Below are positions 25,122 to 31,581 of a stretch of 37,292 bases of DNA, piece by piece (the stretch's first letter is position 1; each line of letters starts with the position of its first letter). Under the pieces are notes generated by a model, which saw only the letters and a list, made by a program, of their open reading frames with translations, searched no databases and was not told where the DNA came from. The DNA is taken from the NCBI GenBank assembly GCA_004293285.1, contig RDYF01000021.1, positions 1 through 37,292 of the forward strand. The letters run 5' to 3'. Both the position numbers and the translations under genes were made by a program. Source of the DNA: Verrucomicrobiota bacterium (GTDB lineage: Bacteria > Verrucomicrobiota > Verrucomicrobiia > Verrucomicrobiales > Akkermansiaceae).

Positions 25122-27017
25122 ATGAAAACCCTAGCATGCTACCTTACTCTGATCCCTTGTCTGTTGATGGCGGTGGATTCGCCTGGTCAACGCGAAGACT
25201 GGACGCATCTCAAGCAAGCCGCGCTCAAGGTCGATCAGGCGGTGGCGCAATTTTATCGTCAGAAAAGGCTTCCCGTTCCGGCTGTAGCCGACGACGCGAC
25301 GTTTCTGCGTCGGGCCTTCCTTGTCAGTGTCGGACGCATTCCCACCATCGAAGAAGCCCGCGCGTTTTTAGAGATCGACGAGCCACAAAAGCGGGAAGAG
25401 TTGGTGCATTACTTACTGCGTTCGCGCGGCTACTCCAGCCACATGACCAACTGGGCATTCGATTTGTTGCGCATTGCCGATGCTCGCAACGGCACGACTG
25501 CGACCAATGAGCCTTATCGTCACTGGGTGCGCACGGCGATTCATGACAACATGCCGTGGGACCAGATGGTGCAGCAGCTTTTGGCCTCGCAGGGCGATGG
25601 CTGGAATCCCAAGACTGCGGCAGTGGGCTACTATACCCGGGACCGCGGCATGCCATTGGACAACCTAGCCAACACGATGCGGATCTTCCTCGGCTCGCGC
25701 ATGGAGTGCGCGCAGTGCCACGATGATCCTTTCGGCAAAACCGAGCGACACGATTTTTATCAGCTCGCGGCCTTCACCCATGGTCAAGGGACGGTGAACC
25801 AAAATCACATGTCGCCGTTATGGGATGAGCTGCGTGAAGACCGACGGGCGATGGGGCAAGAGTACAACATTGCTCAAATTCTCTGGGACAAAATCTATGG
25901 CTTGAGTCTCTCCGGGGGTGGGGCTGGACGCATTGCCTTGCCTTCCGATTACCAATACCGCGATGGTCGACCCGGCGAGATCGTGGGCGCGAAAACTCCC
26001 TTCGGCAAAGGCGTGCGGATGTCCGACAAAAAAGATCGCGACGACGGTCGTGAAGAGTTTGCCAAATGGGTCACCACCAAAAATCCCGAGCAGTTTCCAT
26101 CGGTGATTGCCAATCGCATGTGGAAGCGCGTGATGGGCAAGGGTTTCTACGAGCCGATCGACGAATTCATTCCGGCGAAAAACACCCAGTCGCCGGAGCT
26201 GATGATGCATCTCGTGAAAACGATGATCGATCTAAAGTACAACTTGCGCGATTTCCAGCACGTGCTGATGCTCACCAAAACCTTCCAATTCGCGACCAAT
26301 CCGAATCCCTCGACCGTGGAGACGGGCGACGACTTTCACGGTCGTAAGATCGAGCGGCTGTCCGCCGAGCAAATTTGGGACTCGCTCATCACACTCGCAG
26401 GTGGCGATCCCGATCGCAAGCCGATGCGCTCTTTGGATGATCGGATTTACCTCAACGGGCGTCCGGTTCTCGTCGGCAAGAAAACCATGACCCAGCTTTC
26501 AGAAGAAGTGTTGGCCTTGGATTCCGAGAAAGAAGTGCGAGCCTACTTCACCAAATTCGCTGCCGAAGTGAAAAAAGGGGGCGGCGGTGGCGGTGGCGAC
26601 TCGATGATGGCGATGACGCCGGTGCAGCGCTATGATCGCGATGCGCAAGTGCGTGCTTCCGAACTGCCATCGCCTGCGCCTCGCTCGCATTTCCTCTATC
26701 TTTTCGGCCAGTCCGAGCGCGACGTCGTCGAAGGTGCCAGCCGCGATCCCAATGTCGGCCAGGTTCTTTCGCTGATGAACGGTTTTGTCCAGCGTCAGTT
26801 GGTCAACAATTCCGACGCGCATCTTTACAAAGGTCTGAAGGGCGCCAAGAGCGATGAGGAGAAAATCCGTCGCATCTACATCGCCATTCTCAATCGTCCG
26901 CCTACCAGTGAGGAAATGGGCTGGATGAAAGAAGAAATCAAAGTCGCCGGCAATGACGGACTGCGCAACATCGTCTCGGCCTTGGTGATGTCGTCTGAGT
27001 TTCTTTTTTTGCAATAA
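25122..27017 (+). CDS. DUF1549/DUF1553 domain-containing protein
   Basis: 631 residues. A signal peptide (MKTLACYLTLIPCLLMAVDS) is followed by a DUF1549 domain (FLRRAFLVSVGRIPTIEEARAFL, the invariant MTNWAFDLLRI region, and RMECAQCHDDPFGKTERHDFY). C196-x-x-C199-H200 is a c-type-haem-like CxxCH motif conserved in the family. A DUF1553 domain covers the C-terminal half (SVIANRMWKRVMGKGF, EPIDEFIPAKNTQSPELM, RIYIAILNRPPTSEEM). These exported proteins are hugely expanded in Planctomycetes and Verrucomicrobia, always near DUF1501 genes, and have no established reaction. The N-terminal cytochrome domain seen in many relatives is absent. A seven-glycine run interrupts the C-terminal half. Pairs with the next gene, 42 bp away. 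Confidence 0.93.
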   Translation: MKTLACYLTLIPCLLMAVDSPGQREDWTHLKQAALKVDQAVAQFYRQKRLPVPAVADDATFLRRAFLVSVGRIPTIEEARAFLEIDEPQKREELVHYLLRSRGYSSHMTNWAFDLLRIADARNGTTATNEPYRHWVRTAIHDNMPWDQMVQQLLASQGDGWNPKTAAVGYYTRDRGMPLDNLANTMRIFLGSRMECAQCHDDPFGKTERHDFYQLAAFTHGQGTVNQNHMSPLWDELREDRRAMGQEYNIAQILWDKIYGLSLSGGGAGRIALPSDYQYRDGRPGEIVGAKTPFGKGVRMSDKKDRDDGREEFAKWVTTKNPEQFPSVIANRMWKRVMGKGFYEPIDEFIPAKNTQSPELMMHLVKTMIDLKYNLRDFQHVLMLTKTFQFATNPNPSTVETGDDFHGRKIERLSAEQIWDSLITLAGGDPDRKPMRSLDDRIYLNGRPVLVGKKTMTQLSEEVLALDSEKEVRAYFTKFAAEVKKGGGGGGGDSMMAMTPVQRYDRDAQVRASELPSPAPRSHFLYLFGQSERDVVEGASRDPNVGQVLSLMNGFVQRQLVNNSDAHLYKGLKGAKSDEEKIRRIYIAILNRPPTSEEMGWMKEEIKVAGNDGLRNIVSALVMSSEFLFLQ

Positions 27018-27059
27018 ATCCATCGCCTTTCTCGTTTTTTCTTTAAACCCACTCCGATC

Positions 27060-28358
27060 ATGAACCCATTTTCTCAACCTGATGAATTCACACGTCGACA
27101 GTTTCTCGCCAATGCGGCGCGTACGTATCTCGGCGTGCATTTGTTTCCGATGTTCGGCGCTAGCATCGCCGAGGCGGCACCAGCCAGCGCGGCGCAAGTC
27201 GCCAAGGCCAAGCACATCATTTATCTGTTTATGTCGGGCGGCATGAGTCATCTCGACACCTTCGATCCAAAGCCGAAGAAAAAAGACGTGATGGGAAAAA
27301 CCACTGCCATTGCCAGTGCGGCGGATGACATTCAGTTAGGCCACTACCTCACCCACACGGCCAAGGTGATGGATAAGGTGGCAGTGATCAACTCGATGAC
27401 TTCGGTGCAAGGCGCTCATGAGCAAGGAGCCTATGTCATGCACACCAGTTACAACATGCGTGGCACCATCAAGCATCCCTCGCTAGGGTCTTGGGTGATG
27501 AAATTGGGCGGACGGATCAATCAGGATATTCCCGGCTTTGTCTCGATCGACACGCCCTCGGATCACTCGGGCGGTGGATTTTTCGGTGCCAAATACGCCG
27601 CCGCGCCCATCGGGAGCCCACAAGAGGGCTTGCAGGATTCGCGTCGTGTGGGAGAAGTTTCGAAGGAAAATTTCGATCGTCGACTTTCTCTAGCGGACAA
27701 GCTCAATCAGAAATTCCATGGTCGCTATGCGAATGCCGACGTGCAGGCTTATCAGGACTTGTATCAAGAGGCGATCCGCTTGATGAACTCGAAGGACCTC
27801 AAGGCGTTTCACTTGAACGAAGAATCAGAGGAGACCAAGAAACTCTACGGCCCCGGGCGTTTCGCGCAGGGCTGCTTGCTCGCACGTCGATTGGTCGAAC
27901 ACGGCGTGCGTTTTGTCGAGGTGCAACTCGGTGGCTGGGATACTCACTACGACAACTTTACCGCCGTCGAAGGCCGTTGTCGCGAGTTCGATCAAGCCTA
28001 TGCGGCCTTGATTACCGATCTGGAAAAACGCGGTAAGCTGCAAGAGACCTTGGTCGTAGTGGCGACGGAATTCGGTCGCACGCCCGAGATCAAGAGCGAG
28101 CATAAGGAGGGTCGGGATCACCACCCCAGTGCCTACACCTGCTTGCTGGCAGGGGGCGGCATTAAGGGTGGCTACAAGCACGGCGAGACTGACGCCACGG
28201 GCAATCGCGTGCGCAAAGACCCGGTCACGGTGCAGGACTTCAATGCGACCATCGCCAAGGCCATGGGACTGCCGCACGATCTGGTCATCATGTCGCCTTC
28301 GAAGCGTCCGTTCAAGATCGCCGACAAAGGCACGCCGGTCGACGATGTTTTCGCGTAG
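27060..28358 (+). CDS. DUF1501 domain-containing protein, Tat-exported
   Basis: 432 residues. The N-terminus TRRQFLANAARTYLGVHLFPMFG is a twin-arginine signal, meaning folded export. The mature protein has the DUF1501 pattern: IIYLFMSGGMSHLDTFDPKP, INSMTSVQGAHEQGAYVMHTSY, HPSLGSWV, FVEVQLGGWDTHYDNF, VVVATEFGRTPEIK, and GRDHHPSAYTCLLAGGGIKGG. DUF1501 belongs to the alkaline phosphatase/sulfatase fold; D, H and E residues in these stretches are probable metal ligands. The substrate is unknown; relatives sit near sulfatases and polysaccharide genes. Partner of the DUF1549 protein upstream. Confidence 0.94.
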   Translation: MNPFSQPDEFTRRQFLANAARTYLGVHLFPMFGASIAEAAPASAAQVAKAKHIIYLFMSGGMSHLDTFDPKPKKKDVMGKTTAIASAADDIQLGHYLTHTAKVMDKVAVINSMTSVQGAHEQGAYVMHTSYNMRGTIKHPSLGSWVMKLGGRINQDIPGFVSIDTPSDHSGGGFFGAKYAAAPIGSPQEGLQDSRRVGEVSKENFDRRLSLADKLNQKFHGRYANADVQAYQDLYQEAIRLMNSKDLKAFHLNEESEETKKLYGPGRFAQGCLLARRLVEHGVRFVEVQLGGWDTHYDNFTAVEGRCREFDQAYAALITDLEKRGKLQETLVVVATEFGRTPEIKSEHKEGRDHHPSAYTCLLAGGGIKGGYKHGETDATGNRVRKDPVTVQDFNATIAKAMGLPHDLVIMSPSKRPFKIADKGTPVDDVFA

Positions 28359-28361
28359 CCT

Positions 28362-28838
28362 TTAGTCCAGCGCGTCGAGCACTTGTGTGAAGTGCTCCTC
28401 GGGCTTGACCTTGCGAAAAACAGCCTTCAGTCGGCCCTCGGGATCGATGACGAAAGTACTGCGTTCGGTGCCCATGTAGGTTTTGCCATACATGCTCTTC
28501 TCCACCCACACGCCATAGGCTTCGGCGAGCGTGTGGTCTTCATCGCTGAGCAGAGCGAAGGGCAGCGAATGCTTTTTCTGGAACTTCTGGTGGCTTTTGA
28601 TGGGGTCGATGCTGACGCCGAGCACCGTCGCCATAGCGGAGATGTCCGACCAGCCATCGCGCAGCGCGCAGGCTTGCTTGGTGCAGCCGGGGGTGTCGTC
28701 TTTCGGGTAAAAATACAGCACGACATGCTGACCTCGGAAGTCGGCCAGCGAGACGATGCTCGGTTCTGGGTAAGCGCCGCCGACGGCGGAAACGGTAAAG
28801 CTAGGGGCGGGATCGCCGGGAGAAAGGTTGGAATTCAT
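28362..28838 (-). CDS. bcp: Peroxiredoxin, BCP (bacterioferritin comigratory protein) type
   Basis: 158 residues from the ATG at 28838 (MNSNLSPGDPAPSF). Thiol peroxidase reducing H2O2 and organic hydroperoxides. The active site YFYPKDDTPGCTKQAC carries the peroxidatic C52 and resolving C57 (the atypical 2-Cys, alpha2-helix arrangement of BCP); SIDPIKSHQKFQKKHSLPF and TFVIDPEGRLKAVF are further family stretches. It lies 60 bp downstream of the RNase P RNA on the same strand and converges on the DUF1501 gene with 3 bp between stops. Confidence 0.96.
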   Translation of the reverse strand: MNSNLSPGDPAPSFTVSAVGGAYPEPSIVSLADFRGQHVVLYFYPKDDTPGCTKQACALRDGWSDISAMATVLGVSIDPIKSHQKFQKKHSLPFALLSDEDHTLAEAYGVWVEKSMYGKTYMGTERSTFVIDPEGRLKAVFRKVKPEEHFTQVLDALD

Positions 28839-28899
28839 GGTGAGATAAGATTCACGCAATGCGGCCGAGCGCAAGAGGCGGAGTAAAAAAAAGAGGGGG

Positions 28900-29293
28900 T
28901 TGCCGTTTCCCTGTAAGCCGGATTCTGTCCCAGAAGCGCGAGGCTTCCTTCGACGATCATTTCTCTTCCTACTTGCGCAGGACCCCGCTTGCGCGGAGTG
29001 CGACTATTACCCGGAGATGAGAGCGGGTCACTCTCCCCTGTTCTGTCTTGCACCACGTGGGGTTTGCCCTGCCACCTCAGTTGCCCTTGGCGCGGTGGGC
29101 TCTTACTCCACCATTTCAACCTTACCTGATTCCTGCGAACAGGACCATCGGCGGTATATTTTCTGCGGCACTTTCCATCAAAGAATCCTCGCGAATTCCC
29201 TGTCCTCACTTTTCACGAGGCACGTTACCCTACGGTGTCCGGACTTTCCTCAGCCGAACTTGCGTCCGACTGCGACCGTCCAGGAAACGGCGC
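28900..29293 (-). ncRNA. rnpB: RNase P RNA, bacterial type A
   Basis: Minus-strand sequence contains the universally conserved core GAGGAAAGTCCGGACACC (CR-I), ACCGCCGATGG, AATCAGGTAAGGTTGAAA, GGTGGAGTAAGAGCCCACCGC, GGCAAACCCCAC, and the 3' ACAGAATCCGGCTTAC. The P1 helix closes the gene: GCCGTTTCC (29283-29291) pairs with GGAAACGGC (28902-28910), setting the ends within a few bases. About 394 nt. Catalytic subunit that matures tRNA 5' ends. Eight T's follow the 3' end (28885-28892) and may aid termination. Confidence 0.96.
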
Positions 29294-29617
29294 CATCAAT
29301 CCACCACGGTTGAGGGGAGAACGCGAGAAAAAAATCGAGGGGGAGACTGAGCAGTGAGAAGATGGGAGATGGAAAAACGGCGAAGGCTTGTAGCCGTTTT
29401 GGACACGAGCGAAGCGAAGTGGCCCGTAGGGCCGAAGGCGCGGGCGGCGCGCCTGAGTCAACATGGGAGATGGTCTCACACGAAGGCACGAAGTCACGAA
29501 GGAGGGGAGATGGGATTTTTCATTTTGGATTTTGGATTTTGGATTTTTTTTGAGGAGGGGGAGGAATTTTTATTCAAGGCTTGGATGGTGGTGGGGACTG
29601 CGCTAGGGTGGGTGGAC
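29294..29617. other. Repeat-rich intergenic region
   Basis: 324 bp with no gene I can support. Contents: a GC hairpin GGCCC-GTA-GGGCC (29421-29433) within GC-rich DNA; three CACGAAG units spaced by one base (29479-29501); three tandem TTTTGGA heptamers followed by eight T (29523-29551). The CACGAAG and TTTTGGA motifs look like dispersed low-complexity families rather than coding sequence. The rnpB promoter must lie in its left part. Confidence 0.7.
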
Positions 29618-29917
29618 ATGGAAATGGTTTTGACGATCCGCGAAAACGCTTTGCCGAGCACGCTGCGCTCGGTGTTGGCGGCCTTGCGCTCCCAAAAGCT
29701 GACGGTGTCTCATGTCGCGAAGAATTGGGGCGATTGGATTCATCTGGAAGGTTGCGAGACGGTGATTAGCATCGAGGTCGTGCGGGGCTTGACCAGCACG
29801 GCGACCATTGAATACGCCGAGGATGATTCCGAGGACATCTTGCCTGCGATCCAGCGGGCCTTTCACAAATTGGGCTGGGTGGGGATGGATGAGGAAGGCG
29901 AATATTCGCTGTTTTAG
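29618..29917 (+). CDS. Small protein of unknown function
   Basis: 99 residues from the ATG at 29618; the open frame extends to 29354 through the low-complexity repeats, which makes a longer start unlikely. An ATG at 29585 is an alternative. The sequence looks like a compact alpha/beta domain: LPSTLRSVLAALRSQKLTVSHV, WIHLEGCETVISIEVVRGL, ILPAIQRAFHKLGW, ending EEGEYSLF. No family recognised. It precedes the NlpC/P60-like gene by 12 bp, likely in one operon. Confidence 0.6.
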   Translation: MEMVLTIRENALPSTLRSVLAALRSQKLTVSHVAKNWGDWIHLEGCETVISIEVVRGLTSTATIEYAEDDSEDILPAIQRAFHKLGWVGMDEEGEYSLF

Positions 29918-29929
29918 GACGAGACGATC

Positions 29930-30760
29930 GTGGCAAAGAAGGCGGATAATCGGTTGCAGAAACCTTGGTGGCGGAGGCATGTTCGTGGGCTCAGTGGCAT
30001 CGCATTGGTGCTTGTGCTGGGGGGGCTGGTGCTGTATTTTCGCGCCGATTGGCAGGAGCGATGGTTTCGTTGGGTTTCGACATGGGCTCAGGCGGAAGCC
30101 GTGCAGCAGGCGATTCCGGATGCTGGGAGATGGCAGTTGCTTTGTGATAATTTGGAGCAGTGGCGTCAGCACGATGCGGCACGCTATCGCGAGGCGCAGA
30201 TCCCGGCGGAGCGACAGGCGGTGATCCGCGAGGCGCGGGCGACCTTGGAGCACAGTCTGGTGGCGATGATGCGCTGCTGGTTGGGAACGCCGTGGGCCTA
30301 CGAGGGCATGGCAGCGCGACCAGGAGAAGGGGAGATCGCTTGCGGCTATTTCGTCACCACGGTACTGCAGGGCGCAGGTTTTCGTTTGGAAAGAAATGCT
30401 CTCGCTCAGCAGGCAGCGCAGAACATTTTGCTAAGCTTTTTGCCGCAGCAGGAATTGCGCTTGCGGGTGGGGGTGCCCTACAAAACCTTTCGGCGCGAGA
30501 CCATGCGCGGCGCGCCGGGGATTTACTTGGTGGGACTCGATACGCACATCGGCTTTGTGATTGTCCAAGATCAAGATTACCGATTTGTTCATTCCTCGGG
30601 CTCGCATCCGTGGCGCGTTGTGGAAGAACACTCCGCCGCGGCGTCGGTGCTGGAGCGCTCGCAGTATCGTGTGTTGGGGCATTTGACCGCCAACGATGAC
30701 GTCATCCGACGCTGGCTGCTCGGTGAGAAGTTTGCGACCGTGACATCGCGGGCTGATTAA
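29930..30760 (+). CDS. Membrane-anchored NlpC/P60-like cysteine peptidase (putative)
   Basis: 276 residues from a GTG at 29930. Basic N-terminus, one transmembrane helix (~20-36, GIALVLVLGGLVLYF), a helical stretch, then a C-terminal domain with the papain-like NlpC/P60 arrangement: CWLGTPWAYEG, IACGYFVTTVLQGAGF with probable nucleophile C138, DTHIGFVIVQDQ with H206, and FVHSSG with H221 as third polar residue. NlpC/P60 enzymes cut peptidoglycan peptides; the usual CSGF and GHVGIY motifs are modified here, so another amidase-like reaction is possible. Its TAA and that of panB overlap in one TTAA. Confidence 0.68.
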   Translation: MAKKADNRLQKPWWRRHVRGLSGIALVLVLGGLVLYFRADWQERWFRWVSTWAQAEAVQQAIPDAGRWQLLCDNLEQWRQHDAARYREAQIPAERQAVIREARATLEHSLVAMMRCWLGTPWAYEGMAARPGEGEIACGYFVTTVLQGAGFRLERNALAQQAAQNILLSFLPQQELRLRVGVPYKTFRRETMRGAPGIYLVGLDTHIGFVIVQDQDYRFVHSSGSHPWRVVEEHSAAASVLERSQYRVLGHLTANDDVIRRWLLGEKFATVTSRAD

Positions 30761-31524
30761 GCGCCGCAGACGCGCTGACGATAGGCGCGCGCGGCTTGAC
30801 GGGTGAGCTCGGCAAGCTGCGCTTCCGGCTTCGCGAAAGGCGGCACGAACCAGGGGAAACTTCCTAACAGGTCGGCAATCACCGCGACTTCGCCATCGCA
30901 GGTGATTTCGCCACAGCCGATGCCGATGGTGGGCACGCGGGTTTGTTGGGTAATGGTGGTGGCTACAGCGGGAACAATCGATTCGAGCACAATGGCGCAA
31001 ACGCCGGCTTTTTCGAGGGCGTCGGCATCGCGCAGCAATTGCTCGGCTGCGGCAGGTGTTTTGCCTTTTTTGCGGTAGCCGCCTTCTTCAAGCACTTGCT
31101 GCGGCAGCATGCCCATGTGGCCGACCACGGCAATGCCGTGATCCGTGAGGTGTTGCACGGTCGCAGCCATGATTTCGCCGCCTTCCAGTTTTACGGCATC
31201 GGCTCCCACCGCGATCAAGCGCTGGGCCGACTGCAAAGCGAGCTTGGGCGTGTCATAGGAATGAATCGGCAAATCACCGAGCACCAAGGCTTGTGGGTTG
31301 GCGCGTGCGACGGCGGCCACGTGATGCTCCATGTGCTCCATCGTGACGTGGGTGGTATCGGGAAATCCCAGCACCACCATGCCCAGCGAGTCGCCCACCA
31401 GCAAGAGGTCGATGCCCGCTTCGTCCAGCAAGCGTGCCGTCGGATAATCATAAGCCGTTAGCGCGCTAATGCGTCGTTTTCCCTTGCTGATGCGGAGTTG
31501 CTCGACTTTCGCGGCGGCGTTCAT
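30757..31524 (-). CDS. panB: 3-methyl-2-oxobutanoate hydroxymethyltransferase
   Basis: 255 residues. Makes ketopantoate from 2-oxoisovalerate and methylene-tetrahydrofolate, first committed step to pantothenate and CoA. Typical stretches: ALTAYDYPTARLLDEAGID, LLLVGDSLGMVVLG with the metal-binding Asp, TMEHMEHHVAAV, GDLPIHSY, DAVKLEGG, GHMGMLPQ, VLESIVPAVA, and PTIGIGCG. No panC or panD nearby. The stop shares TTAA with the convergent NlpC/P60-like gene. Confidence 0.97.
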   Translation of the reverse strand: MNAAAKVEQLRISKGKRRISALTAYDYPTARLLDEAGIDLLLVGDSLGMVVLGFPDTTHVTMEHMEHHVAAVARANPQALVLGDLPIHSYDTPKLALQSAQRLIAVGADAVKLEGGEIMAATVQHLTDHGIAVVGHMGMLPQQVLEEGGYRKKGKTPAAAEQLLRDADALEKAGVCAIVLESIVPAVATTITQQTRVPTIGIGCGEITCDGEVAVIADLLGSFPWFVPPFAKPEAQLAELTRQAARAYRQRVCGA

Positions 31525-31581
31525 GAAGCGAGCATGATCGAGGAAATCCGCAGGGGCAAGAGAAAGCGCGCGGCAATTTCT

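Noticed and set aside
28883..28910. Stand-alone terminator after rnpB
   Set aside because: A T8 run is present, but the adjoining stem strand belongs to the long-range P1 helix and there is no local hairpin.
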